From: Triticum aestivum
Lineage: Eukaryota > Streptophyta > Magnoliopsida > Poales > Poaceae
NCBI RefSeq assembly: GCF_018294505.1
Contig: NC_057798.1
Coordinates: forward strand, 368,397,370 to 368,461,369
Length of the DNA stretch: 64,000 nt
Direction: 5' to 3'
Within the stretch, counting starts at the first letter, position 1. The number at the start of each line of letters is the position of its first letter. A program made the position numbers and the translations under genes. Under the pieces are notes generated by a model. That model worked only from the letters and a program-made list of their open reading frames with translations, was not told where the DNA came from and made no database searches. Shown in pieces: positions 46,077-57,530 of the stretch.

Positions 46077-48931
46077 ATGCCTTCCTCCGTTACGGAAGAA
46101 GACGTGTGAAAACTGAGAGATGCCAGGTATCTAACCGGCGAAATCTCACATAGGCTGTCTGCTCAAGGGCAGGCTATTCCCACTCCCAGCCCGGTGAGAG
46201 CGTGGTGTTCGCATCTCACTTCCTTCGGGGGCTAGGCTTCCCGATTGATCCCTTCGTGAGGGGGCTTATGTTTTATTACGGGCTGGAATTTCACGACTTA
46301 GCTCCGGAGTCCATCCTCCAAATCTCATCGTTCATTGTCGTGTGTGAGGCCTTCCTCCATATTACTCCTCACTTTGTATTGTGGCTTAGAACATTCAAGG
46401 TAGATCCGAAGATGATCGAGGAGCAGCACGCTGAGTGCGGAGGAGCTATCATAAGCAAGATGGCTGATGCTCCATGGCCCGAGGGCTCTTTCCAAGAGGA
46501 GTTCGGCTTAACGCAACTGGACTGGTTTTACATCACAGCCCCCAGGGGCACCACATGGGTGGCGCCACCTGCTTTTCGCTCGGGTCCCCCACCACGGCTA
46601 GCGTCATGGGTCAATGAAGGTCTTATCTGGGGGCCATCCAAAGACGTGCCGTTGCTGCAGGGCCGCATTCGAGATCTCCTAGAAAGAGATATCAACTTGA
46701 CCGTAGTGGCGCAAGTTATGTTGATTCGCCGCATGCTGCCCTGCAAACGTCGCCCTCTCCGCCTGTGGGAATTTAGTCCGGAGGGACTGCGAGTCCTCCA
46801 ACACTTTATGGGCACGACGCCCGTGGAGATGTACAAATTGTTCTTTGGATCACAAGCAAGGTGTCCGGACTTGTCCGAGGACGCAGGTCTGAGCTGCAAT
46901 CGCCCGGATGCCCAATTAAGTAGCCCCGTATTTGGACACGCCATCCGTATTTTTATCATAAAATTGCCCTTATTAGAGCTATCCTTTGAACAGGAGTGGA
47001 TAGCGAAAGCAAAGCTTATCAGGTGTCCAGCCCCCCTGCCTGAGACCACACCGGATCCCGTGTTAACCAGGATGGTGGAGATTGCGCCTTTGGCAGAAGG
47101 CGAAGAGGGGAACCAAGGAGCTACCGCCTCCGCAAAGGAGGCTGTCAGAAAGGGAGGAATCGAGAATTCCCCCAACCAGGAAAAAAAAGGACTGCCTCTG
47201 AAGACCCGGAGGGGATGACCTCAAAACGGGGGAAGAAATCTTCGCCAGAGGATCCGGCGCCGGAGAATGCCCCGGCCGCATTACGCTCCCAAGGGGATCA
47301 GCTCTCCACCGAGCCGTAAGTAAAGAGAGGGGTTCCAAAATGAGTGACATCCCCGTTTTATTTCTGAGGAAGATAACCAAAATATTACCTTGCAGTTCGG
47401 ATCTCAACCCTTCTCAGCAGAGCTCATCCTTAGGGGATCTTCATCCGGAGATGATGGAGAGCGAAACGCCTCCCCTAGCTGCACCGTCTTACGAGGCAGG
47501 CGACCCTGAGGTGTCGTCTCGGAGGGGTTTTCCAAGTCCGGACCCTGAAAAAGGTCGTCAGGCTAGTCCGGCACCCTCTGGTGCGCGGTCGGAGGGGCTG
47601 AATGATCTACTCGGGCGAGCGTCTATCTCAGAAGACCACCGTATGTTGATGAACACGGTGATAGGAAGGATTTCATCCGCGGAAAGCGGATTGTACAAGG
47701 CCGCCAGGAGTTTACTGACAGGCTTTGAGGTACGTGAAAAGGTGCACCTTTTGGTAGAGCCGCATATATAAAATGCGCCCTATATAAATAGTAGCCCCTG
47801 AGACTCTGTGTGTTGTCAAAAATGACGGCGCACAGAGGATCATAACCCCAGGTATAATATGTCACCTTTTCTATGAAGGTGGCGAGGCGTTCGGTGGCTA
47901 GCCGGACTGACGAATCTGCCGAGCTAAAGCGGCAACTTGACGTAGCAGATGCCGACATCGCGCTTGTAAATAAGCGGCTAGATGAGGCACAAGGTATGTT
48001 CCAAAGACATCTGATAAGAGGAGCTCGATGCTTGTGCCTTATAAGATATGTGCTTAATGTAGATGGTGCTGCTGCCGTGGAGAACCTTCGGGCGGAACTT
48101 GCCCGAGCCAAGGAGCAAGCAAGAAAAAGTGATGCGGCTGTCATTAAAGTGGCTGAAGAGCTAAAAGCCGAACAGACTGCTCACTGCCAGAGCAAGACGG
48201 TAATAGCCGAGATGGCTATAAAATTGAAGGATGCTGCCAACCGCTGTAAATTTCTTGAACAAGAAGATAGGGCGGCTTAGAAGGACCTTGAAAAGATCAC
48301 TGCCGAGGCCAAGGATACGCGCTCTGCAATGAGAGCTATGAAGGAGGAGCTACGCCAGGCCGGAGATATCACGACTGGAAAGCCCTATATGCTGCGGATG
48401 AAGTTCGGGGATCCTAAGTATGCTTCGTTAGACCGGCAGTGAAGTGCGGAGAACACTTATCTGGATTTGGCAGCGAGTGCGGCAGACGCGACCGAACACT
48501 TCCGGGGTCGAGGTGACCATGAATTGGAAGAACTTTTTTGGTCGCAGTTCCACAATCCAGAACGCCCACTTTCGGCATCCGGCCGTTTGGCCGCCTGGGC
48601 GGAGCTGAACAGGTTATCCGGACTCACCATGAGGTATGTTGCGAGTCGTCTGTGGCCGGAAGAGCCAGAGCCGAAGAGTTATTTTAGCTTGGTGCAGCAG
48701 TTCCTTGGTTCGGTGCCGCATGTTGATGCAATGAAGAGGTCGGCGTGCATAGAGGGTGCACAGATGGCTCTTGCCCATGTCAAAACATACTGGGCGGATA
48801 TTAAAGCCAGTGTTGTTGCATCCCGGGATTCGGACGAAAGCCGAGTACCTGCCAAGCACTACTTTGAGGAAGTTCTTCAGGGAACTTGTTTAATAGAAGC
48901 GCAGTGCTCGAAGGATGTTGTGTTCGAATAG
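46077..48931 (+). pseudogene. Antisense gene of element e ('putative gypsy type transposon' family), four exons
   Basis: First ATG 46077. Exons by GT-AG sites: to 47315 (GTAAGT), 47396-47729 (GTACGT), 47879-47993 (GTATGT) and 48063-48931; introns of 80, 149 and 69 bp. Exon 1 carries the block HFLRGLGFPIDPFVRGLMFYYG through WGPSKDVPLLQGRIRDLLER, typical of the grass retroelement domain named 'putative gypsy type transposon' (Pfam Transposase_28 type). Later exons are rich in heptad-like Ala/Glu/Lys (coiled coil), ending before TAG at 48929. Breaks: TGA at 46107, a frame change near 46190, another at the A8 tract 47181-47188, TAG at 48278 and TGA near 48440. Genes of this kind are known in antisense in Tat-clade elements, with unknown role. 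Introns are inferred from splice consensus and open-frame boundaries. Confidence 0.7.
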
Positions 48932-50115
48932 CATATGCTATTGTAAAACAAATATTTTGATAGAATATAAAAGCTTTTTATACTTGTGCTTGCAAGAATT
49001 ATAATGTCTCCTGTGTGGCCGTTAATGTATATGTGTATATAACCTGAAAGATGGCAGTCATTGGCTTTAGCACCCACGCATATAATGCGGGGGTGTTCGC
49101 GAAAAGGCGCCTTTTCACACTTAATCCAACGTCTTGGTCCTATAAAGGATGTGATAGCGCAACGAACTAGGCAACCGGACTATAATGCTTTATCACTTTC
49201 ACTTAGCCATAGGAGTTTGACAGTGGGGCTAATGAATAGCCCCTAGGGGCACCGCGCTCGGCCGAATTCGGGGTGCGTGTGTGCCTGACCGGGAAGTGGC
49301 CCTTCGTTAATGCAGAGGAATCCTAAAGATTCCGAAAGTCATCGAGTGGTTGACCAGTCTCTCGCTATATCATGACAGTCAGTTTTCGGCTTTCTCTACT
49401 GAGGTGCTCGCCTGGCCGAACTGGGGCACAATCGCAGTAGTTCTCCTGGTGCCGCCTTAGCCGATAGAGCGGAACGTAAGGCAGCAAAACACAGGAGCTG
49501 GGCAAACCCAACATTTGACCAAAGACATGATTCGGAGCTGATGCATATAAGGCCAAACTCGCGACGCCAAACACTCCCTAAGGTATTCGGTCTTTATGAA
49601 AATGGGCCGAACAAAAGCCCTTGGTAAGAAGCCCCTGGTGCCCAGGAACGCGCAAAATTCTGGCGTGGCCACATGCCAAGACGCCAGCCTCCTCCGCGGT
49701 TATAGCGAAAACCGGGGGATGTTATCAACAAGAGACAGTAAAAAAGGTTTACGCAGGGTCTTAATCTAAAAAGAATCCTTAAAACGGGTCCCTACTGCAC
49801 GTCTGCGCCTGTGTCTCCATTGTGCCGTATCCTGGACGGGCGTAGCACGGTTTTCGTCTGTGAAAGAGAGGAACTTAGTGAAAAATAATCGTGCGAGAAA
49901 TCTATATTAAAATAAACAAAATATAATACAGAGACATGAGTAAAATCGAGCCATATTGTCTCCTGGTGTAAACACGCGGAGCCCCTTGTACAGGGTTATG
50001 CGGCTATTAAGCCTTTGTATGTTTACGCCGGACTCGTCGAGCCGTGTCCGGGGTAGTAGGGCTGGATTAGTGTGCGGCTATCAAGGCGGCCGCACAATTA
50101 CCCGTACTTCGGGGA
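48932..50115. other. Non-coding centre of element e
   Basis: The meeting zone of the antisense gene (from the left) and gag-protease (from the right). It has A/T-rich stretches at 48935-49050 and 49880-49935 that could hold the two convergent 3' ends. I see no pol remnant. Confidence 0.6.
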
Positions 50116-50508
50116 TCAATTGATATTTCCCTTTAATGAGATGATGCCTCGTGGACCGGGCATTTTGAGTGTAAGGGATGCATAATGCGGTATTGCATTA
50201 AAGCGGGAGAAAGCTTCGCGTCCCAGTAGCGCTTGATAGCGACTTATGAATGGGGCGATGTGGAAGGTTAGCTTTTCGCTTTGGAAGTTGTCGGGTGAGC
50301 CGAACATGACTTCTAACGAAAGGGAACCCATACTCTGGGTATCTAGGCCCGACGTGACTCCTTGAAAAGAAGTGTTGCCATGGCGAATTATTGCTGGGTT
50401 TACCCCCAGTTTGCGGATTGTGTCCTGATATAACAGGTTTAGGTCACTGCCGCCGTCCATTAGGACTTGTGTAAATTGGAGTCCATCAATAATCAGATCC
50501 AAGACCAA
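50116..50508 (-). pseudogene. Retropepsin of element e
   Basis: On the minus strand: LDLIIDGLQFTQVLMDGGSD, where DGGS takes the place of the D-S/T-G active site. It continues with LNLLYQDT and YQALLGREAFSRFNAIPHY. It ends at ISLKGNIN with a stop, beyond which no RT follows. It would process Gag in the family. The DGGS form is what I recall for this group, so it need not mean loss of activity. Confidence 0.75.
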
Positions 50509-50547
50509 GGCTGTTCAGCCTGCGTTCCGGATACCTCTGGAGTAATC

Positions 50548-53095
50548 CTAATGATCGAAGGTGATTGGCTGTAACAACCAGTGGCGGGGCTCCTCTGGGG
50601 CAGGCCGTATGGCGCGTATCTTCGCAGGCGCCATTCTGTTTTTCCCTTTTGTCACCTGAAGTGTATTTACTGTTTTGACTTCTTGTGGGAACTTCTTTTG
50701 TTCTCCGGTGTTCTGCTTGTGGGGTGCGTCGTGATCCTCGCTTGGTGTGTCGAGCCCCTTGTGTTCGGCGTTGAGTTTGCCGGACTGCTTGAAGACCCAA
50801 CAATCTCTGTGGGTGTGGTTTGCAGGTCTCCCGGGAGTACTGTGGATTTGACATATTTTGTCCAAGATTTTGTTGAGGTTAGATAGCTCGTCCCTGTCAT
50901 CTTTGGGGGGCGGCTTTTTCTGATTTTGCCGAGAGCTTTTGAATCCGGCGTTGACTGCCGTGCTCATCGGGCTGTTATCCTTGATCCGGTGTTGTTCTTT
51001 GTTACAGCGCGGTTTCCCGTTTCCATCTCTGAGTTCGGATGTACTTGGGTCGCTGGTGCTGCTTCTTGCCAACCAGCTATCCTCTCCTGCGCAAAAGCGG
51101 GTCATGAGGCTTGTTAATGCAGCCATTGTTCTTGGCTTTTCTTGGCCGAGGTGTCTGGCGAGCCATTCGTCTCGGACGCTATGTTTGAAAGCTGCTAGGG
51201 CTTCGGTGTCCGAACAGTCGACTATCTGATTCTTTTTAGTAAGAAACCTGTTCCAGAGTTTCCGGGCTGACTCTCCAGGTTGTTGAGTTATATGACTCAG
51301 ATCGTGTGCATCCGGAGGTCGGACATAGGTCCCTTGAAAATTTGCCCGGAAAGCATCCTCGAGCTCTTCCCAACTTCCCATGGTGTTTTGGGGAAGGATT
51401 TTAAGCCAATGCTGGGCTGGCCCTTTGAGCTTAAGGGGTAAGTATTTTATGGCGTGAAGGTCATCTCCTCTGGCCATGTGTATGTGGAGGATATAATCCT
51501 CGATCCAGAGTCCAGGGTCTGTTGTTTCGTCGTATGCTTCTATGTTTACGGGCTTGAATCCCGCTGGAAATTCATGATCCAGTACCTCATCGGTGAAACA
51601 TAGGGGATGTGCGGCGCCCCTGTATGTAGGTGTGCCGCGATGTTCTGATATTTTTTGCGTTGCATTGCTCATTGGAGCTTGCTTTCTTGGCCCGTAGATG
51701 GATCTGGTTGGACCGGTTTTTGATGCGAATCCTTGGGCGGATCGCGTGCCATATTGAGTGCGGCGCCCTTTGTCGCTTGAGGTCGATCGTGGGGTCGTCT
51801 ATCCGACCTGATGGCTTCCTTGTTTTTTGACTGTGGGGGCTCTAAGGCCTCTTCATCAAATTCCGGTAGTAATTTCCGCTTCGGATAGCTCTTTGTGTGA
51901 TGACTATCATCGTACTTGTGTGCGGTATTGAGTGCTTTGCCCCATCTGATTCTGAGTGCATCTTCCGCTGTTTTGAGCTTCCGCTTCTGCTCTTTCAGGC
52001 TACGCGCAGTGGTGACGAGCCTTTGGTGGAGGTTCTGGTGCTCCAGCGACTTGTCCGGCATGAGGTCGTCCGGACTATTATCTTTGACGGGGGCGGATTG
52101 TTCGGTTTGTCCGCCCTGTTTGGACAGTTGCTCGATGGCATGTTCGTCTTCCGTTGATTCGCCCTGCTCTATGGCTGGGTCTCTGTCGAGGTGGGGCTTG
52201 GCGCGGTGCTTACGCCGCCGCTTTGATTGTTTTTCGAGGGAACGATCTCTGGTTGCGCCCTTTTGATCCTCGTTGTTCCTTCTTTTAGGTGTGCCCACCA
52301 TGTATACATCGTGTGATGAGGTGATTGTCCGGTGCTCTATAGGCGCTGGTTCTTGATTGTCTCCTTCATTGGCGTCCATGCCGTCGATGTCTTTGGAGTC
52401 GTAGTCGAGCATGTCGGTTAGATCGTCGACAGTGGCTATGAAGTGGGTGGTGGGTGGGGTTCGAATTTCTTTGTCGTCCGCATCCCAACCTCGCTGACCA
52501 TAGTCCGGCCAGGGCTCTCCTGACAAAGAGAGAGACTTTAGTGAATTCAGGATGTCGCCAAAGGGCGAGTGCTGAAAGACGTCCGCGGCGGTGAACTCCA
52601 TGATCGGAGCCCGATCGGGTTCGATCGGAAGGGGTGCAGGAGATTCGGAGTCCGGAAAGGAGTCCGGCACCTTGGAGTCACAGGCCTCACAAAGGACTAG
52701 GCCGGTATCCGGCTCGACCGCCGTAGAAATTGTGGCTCCTGGGGCGGCGTCCAACCGTCCGTCCCCGACTGGCATGGTCGGCTCCGAGCTAAGGGTCGGA
52801 GCGGACACTGGAGCGGCGCTCTGGGCGCTGCCCAGCGGCAGAGCTAGATCATGCCCATCGTGACAATGCGGCGCGCTCGGCCGTGGCTCGAATCCGTCGA
52901 AGATCAAGTCTCCGCGGATGTCGGCCGTGTAGTTTAAGCTTCCAAATCTGACCTGATGGCCAGGGGTGTAGATTTCGATCTAATCCAGATGGCCAAGCGA
53001 ATTGGCCTGCAGTGTGAAGCCGCCGAATGCGAAGATCTGTCCGGGGAGAAGAGTCTCACCCTGGACCCGTCGTGGTTGGTGATCGAAGAAGCCAT
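50548..53095 (-). pseudogene. gag: gag of element e
   Basis: Starts at the ATG on the minus strand at 53095 (MASSITNHDG). It shifts frame near 52960 and runs as a long, Glu/Asp/Ser-rich N-terminal region over 52907-51669. The 51672-50548 frame is the retrotransposon Gag core: EFPAGFKPVNIEAYDE, then WIEDYILHIHMARGDD, LKGPAQHWL and SWEELEDAFRANFQGTY. It continues with a stretch containing KHSVRDEWLARHLG. At least two frame changes break it. Gag would form the virus-like particle. It lies just inside the element-sense 5' LTR. Confidence 0.82.
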
Positions 53096-53123
53096 CGGGC
53101 CTAAAGGTGACGACACAGAGGAA

Positions 53124-53142
53124 CTCTCAATGAAAGCACCAA
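53124..53142 (-). promoter_or_regulatory. Primer-binding region of element e
   Basis: Minus strand TTGGTGCTTTCATTGAGAG directly follows the LTR end CCGACA. It occupies the primer site, but I am not certain of the tRNA. Confidence 0.45.
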
Positions 53143-53614
53143 TGTCGGTGTCAAAACCGGCGGATCTCGGGTAGGGGGTCCCGAACTGTGCGTCTGGGCG
53201 GATCGTAACAGGAGACAAGGGACACGAAGTTTTTACCCAGGTTCGGACCCTCTCGATGGAGGTAAAACCCTACTCCTGCTTGATTAATATTGATGATATG
53301 GGTAGTACAAGAGTTGATCTACCACGAGATCAGAGAGGCTAAACCCTAGAAGCTAGCCTATGGTATGATTGTTGTTCATCCTACAGACTAAAACTCTCCG
53401 GTTTATATAGACACCTGAGAGGGCTAGGGTTACATAGAGTCGGTTACAATGGGAGGAGATCTTCAGATCATATCGCCAAGCTTGCCTTCCACGCCAAGGA
53501 AAGTCCTATCCGTACACGGGACGAAGTCTTCAATCTTGTATCTTCATAGTCCGGGAGTCCGGCCAAAGGTCATAGTCCGGCCATCCGGACACCCCCTAAT
53601 CCAGGACTCCCTCA
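53143..53614 (-). repeat. LTR of element e, right (element-sense 5' LTR)
   Basis: 472 bp, TGTCGGTGTC to CCCTCA on the plus strand, the same length as the left copy, with intact terminal dinucleotides. Confidence 0.92.
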
Positions 53615-54234
53615 GTTGTATTTCCTTGTTACAATCCGTTGTTAATTCTCCTTGTGCTTATAGTAAAAATAAAGCTTTTACCAAACATATCGTTGATGCC
53701 TTGATGCAATCTTATAATGAAAAACTTAATTTGGAAGTTTCTATACCTAGAAAACTTAATGATGAGTGGGAACCTACAATAAAGATTAAAATTAAAGATC
53801 ATGAGTGTTTTGCTTTGTGTGATTTGGGTGCTAGTGTTTCCACGATTTCGAAAACTTTATGTGATATTCTAGGTTTCCATGATCTTGATGATTGCTCTTT
53901 AAATTTGCACCTTGCGGATTCCACCATTAAAAAGCCAATGGGAAGGATCAATGATGTTCTCATTGTTGCAAATAGAAATTTGGTGCCCATAAAATTTATC
54001 GTTCTTGATATGGATTGCAATCTTTCTTGCCCTATTATTCTTCGTAGACCTTTCCTTAGAACAATTGGCGCAATTATTGATATAAAGGAAGGGAATATTA
54101 GATTCCAATTTCCATTAAGGGCATGGAGCACTTTCCAAGAAAGAAAGTCAAATTACCTTATGAATCTATCATGCGAGCTACTTATGAATTGAGTGCCAAA
54201 GATGGCACTACTTAAATCTATCTTCGCTTTTATG

Positions 54235-54281
54235 CCTAGCTAGGGGCGTTAAACGATGGCGCTAGTTGGGAGGCAACCCAA
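54235..54281 (+). other. Three-dyad conserved block after the element d ORF
   Basis: CCTAGCTAGG, then GCGTTA-AACGA-TGGCGC (54246-54262), then TTGGG-AGGCAA-CCCAA (54266-54281). The middle stem differs from that of element b at two bases, yet both changes keep pairing as G-U wobbles in RNA. Confidence 0.6.
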
Positions 54282-54300
54282 TTTTATTTGTGTTTTTTGT

Positions 54301-56153
54301 GAGCCATGGATATAGCAATAAGGGTGGAATATAATGCAGTAATAGAGATCAATAGGGTGAAGTGAAAAAAGGAAGATAGTCTCACATCGACATGGCTAAT
54401 CAACGGGCTATGGAGATGCAGATTAATTGATGTCAATGCGAGGAGTAGGGATTGCCATGCAATAGATGCACTAAGAGCTATAAGTGTATGAAATCGATAC
54501 ATGACAACTATGTGGGTATGCATCCAACTTTCTTGCTCATGAAGACCCCGGGCATTTGAGGAAGCCCATCATCGAAATATACAAGCCAAGTTCTATAATG
54601 AAAAAAAATTCCCACTAGTATATGAAAGTGACAACATAGGAGACTCTCTATATGAAAAACATGGTGCTACTCTGAAGCTCAAGTGTGGAAAAAGGATAGT
54701 AACATTGCCCCTTCTCTTTTTTTCTCTCATTTTTTTGTTCGGCTCTTTTTGGCCTCTTTTTATCTTATTTTTATTTATTTTTTGTCCGGTTCGTCATCCC
54801 GACTTGTGTGGGAATCATCGTCCCCGTTATCCTTTCCTCACTAGGACAATGCTCTAATAATTATGATAATCACACTTTTAGTTACTTACAGCTAAATATT
54901 AGAACTTGATACTAGAACAATATGACTCTATATGAATGTCTCTGGCAATGTACCAGGATCTGCAATGATGCTTGCATAACATGTATGATAATGATGAACG
55001 ATGGCTGAGCCACAAATACTATGTCAGCTATATGATCATGCAAAGCAATATGACACTGAAGGTGTATGTCATAACAACGGAACGGTCGGAATAGCTATGG
55101 AAATGCCATGATAGGTAGGTATGATGGCTGTTTTAGGAAGATATAAGGAGGCTTATGTGTGATGCAGCGTATCACATCACGGGGTTTGGATGCATCAGAA
55201 AAGTTTGCACCAACTCTCGAGGTGAGAAAGGCCAATGCACGGTATCGAAGAGTCTAGCAAATTGTGGAAAGTTAAGAGTGCACATAATCCATGGCTCACA
55301 TTAGTCATAAAGAACTCACATACTTATTGCGGAAGTTTATTAGCCCTCAAAGAAAAGTACTACTACGCATGCCACTAGGAGGATATATTGGTAGGAAAAG
55401 ACCATCGCTCGTCCCCGACCACCACTCATAAGGTAGACACTCAATAATAAATCATGCTCCAACTTCATAGCATAACCGGAGACTATACATGCATGCTTCG
55501 GGAATCACAAACCTTAACACCAATATTCTTACCGAACCATAATAATTCACTAGTACATCCCACATATTACCATCTTAATATCGCAAAACTATTACAAGGA
55601 ATCAAACTTATCATATTCAGTCATCTACATGATTTTTTTGTTATATCCCTCTTGAATACCTATCATATCATGACCAATTTCATAACATGTGCATATTGCC
55701 ATTGCTATTTATTATACTCACAAAAATATATAATTGAAGGATGAGAGTGCAACTATTTCTTTAAAATATAACCACCGTCGTGCTCTAAAAGATATAAGTG
55801 AAGCACTAGAGCAACTGCCTAGCTCAAAAGATACAAGTGAAGCACATAGAGTATTCTAACAAATCACGAGTAAATGTGTATCCCTCTAGAAAGGGGTGTG
55901 CAACAAACAATGATTGTGGCAAAATAAATAGATTGGAAAAAAACTACTATAATACAAGATGCTCCAAGCAAAACTCATATCATGTGATGAATAAAAATAT
56001 AGCTCCAAGTAGTATACCGATGGTTTGTAGATGAAAGAGAGGATGCCATCCGGGCCATCCCCAAGCTTAGAGGCTCAGGTCTTCCTTAAATTTTACTTTG
56101 GGCTACCTTTGGAATCCCCAAGCTTAGGGTCTTGCCTCTCCTTATTCCTTAAT
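54301..56153 (-). repeat. Inverted fragment of Athila-like 3' internal region
   Basis: The minus strand corresponds to the region 22750-24330 of element b, in reverse: the ATATCCATGGCT block (54301 versus 24320), the sentence-like TAGTGGGAATTTTT segment and the ...CTTCACTTATATCTTTT... repeats (about 55780-55850). It also contains a further 300 bp (55860-56150) that element b lost at its Copia insertion. Two copies of ATCCCCAAGCTT (56057, 56114) are the reverse of the element's G-rich tract. No ORF. Confidence 0.75.
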
Positions 56154-57062
56154 TGTCGGTGCAAAAACCCCTGGGTTTGTTGCCTAGACTGTGCATAGGC
56201 ACGGGAAAAGGATTAAGGCACCAACCCAAGTCATAGTGCAAGAGACCAAGAGCATCGAAAGACCAACATGCATACCAAGAGGACAAAAGTCATGCCAGGG
56301 AAGCAAGACACCACCAGGATAAAAGCCTGCATTCCCGGTGGGCTAGCTCGACAAGGACGGGGTCACCCCCGGAAGAAGACATCCAAGACGTCCCGGTAGG
56401 GCTTGCCGGGGCTCACGAGAGCAAAACCACCTCACCCAACTACTCCACAGCGACCTGCATCGTCAATCAGTGCGGTGTCAAGCCACAAAGTGATTAAGTG
56501 GCAGCTATTCGCCACATGGCAGCTCTTCTCTACGGGAGACGCCTAAGAACGACATTCGTCCTGCGATGTGTTAAGCGAGCAGGTGTGAAGCTGGCAAAAT
56601 AGCCCGGCAAAGCTTGTCGGGCGAACAATGACGTGACGTTAAACGGTGCATTTAATGCACCCTGTTAGCCTGCAGAGTTAGGTATGATAGCACTGTTTGC
56701 TATATTATCGGTGCATAATGACTACTTTGCCATTTTGGTAACCCCTTAATCTATAAAAGGAGGCCCATGGCAACCGCAGAAAGGGTTAGAAGGTGGGATA
56801 ACAAACACACCCATACGCGCGTAGCCACTGCCGCCCCTGTCGGGCAAGTGTACTACGCTCCACCACCATTCTTCCACCATCAATCCACCAAAGCAGAAGT
56901 AGCGTTTTACGCCTCACCGCGGCCCGAACTTGGGTAAAATTGCCTGCGTGATCTCTGTCGTGCTGCCCCCACGCTCGTTTGCTCTTTGTGCAACGCGACG
57001 TCCCCCTGCCGAACCAGCAAGGGGACCTCTGGTCCCATAGGTGGCCGTGGTTTCCCACGTCA
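56154..57062 (+). repeat. Gypsy LTR (element f), 5' LTR
   Basis: Starts TGTCGGTGCAAAAACC and probably ends CACGTCA at 57062, followed by TTTGGTGTGCTATGTAGGGG, which resembles the primer-site zone of grass Gypsy elements. TATAAAAG at 56752-56759. No second LTR is in the window and no TSD can be tested. The 3' boundary is inferred. Confidence 0.55.
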
Positions 57063-57107
57063 TCTTTGGTGTGCTATGTAGGGGATCGCTTGCGCGAACC
57101 TGAAGGC

Positions 57108-57530
57108 ATGAGCAGTGCGTTATCTTCATTGCCATCTTCACCTTCGACGCCGCCATCGACCATGGCGCCCAAGAAGAATTTCGGTACTTTGGCTCATCCA
57201 TCCACCTCGAAGGCTCCGCCGTCCACGGCCTCTAATGCTGCAGGGGATACGGAGGCACGCGAGGACGTGGATGCTGCAGGGAACGTGGTCGGGGCAGGCG
57301 ACACCATCACCGCTTCCCCTGCGGCAAACACAGGAGCATGAGACATTTGAGGAGAACGGCATCAGCAACGCCCCGATGGCCACGCTCCCCGAGGTACGAG
57401 TGAGGGGGTTAATCCGTCCGTGCCCCCTCCTCTCGCTGATGGGCCTAGCCGCAACAATGGCACTCGGTCTGGGGTAAATCCCCGTTCTCCGGCCGCCCCC
57501 ACCATGGGAGCGACCGCAGCGCGCGCGCAT
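57108..57530 (+). pseudogene. gag: gag start of element f, truncated
   Basis: ATG 57108 opens a 77-codon frame rich in Ser, Pro, Thr and Ala (start MSSALSSLPSSP), stopping at 57339-57341. Position and composition fit the disordered N-terminus of a Gypsy Gag. The element is cut at 57531 by an Athila-like LTR. Confidence 0.45.

Larger units (their letters stand above)
45032..53614 (-). mobile_element. Element e: pol-less Tat-like Gypsy with antisense gene, TSD GTTGT
   Basis: Two 472 bp LTRs flank gag and protease on the minus strand (right half) and an intron-bearing gene on the plus strand (left half). The duplication GTTGT is perfect at 45027-45031 and 53615-53619. RT, RNase H and integrase are absent. 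Gag runs from the right, so the element is minus-strand. The Tat clade is inferred from the aORF type and LTR style. Confidence 0.9.
44486..54215 (+). pseudogene. Athila-like gag-protease ORF of element d, split by element e
   Basis: Exonic blocks 44486-45031 and 53620-54215. The first (start MALPKSTDLLLRRLEEIE) is a coiled-coil-rich region followed by an acidic/Asn segment up to NCSLEGC. Element e interrupts exactly there. The second block resumes with ISLLQS and contains a retropepsin: CDLGAS (codons from 53818), the flap region LADSTIKKPMGR, and CPIILRRPFL where ILGRPFL is usual. A 1 bp frameshift near 54118 alters the end; in the shifted frame a stop lies at 54213-54215. The ORF lacks RT. 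In-frame sequence upstream of 44486 is LTR and was not used as a start. Confidence 0.82.
42698..54300 (+). mobile_element. Element d: Athila-like retrotransposon (Sabrina type), interrupted by element e
   Basis: 5' LTR, Asp-tRNA primer site and gag-protease ORF, then the three-dyad block. At about 54300 the sequence switches to an inverted Athila fragment, so no 3' LTR in normal position is present. The 5 bp before the LTR (TGGGG, 42693-42697) has no partner after 59100. The element is therefore truncated or rearranged on the right. It lacks RT and integrase. Confidence 0.82.

Noticed and set aside
53449..53619. N-terminal part of the frame ending at 54192
   Set aside because: It is LTR DNA of element e that happens to be in frame; the true ORF continues from element d's first block.
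54301..56153. Possible independent gene region to the right of element d
   Set aside because: The reverse strand matches the non-coding 3' internal region of element b, so it is an inverted retroelement fragment.
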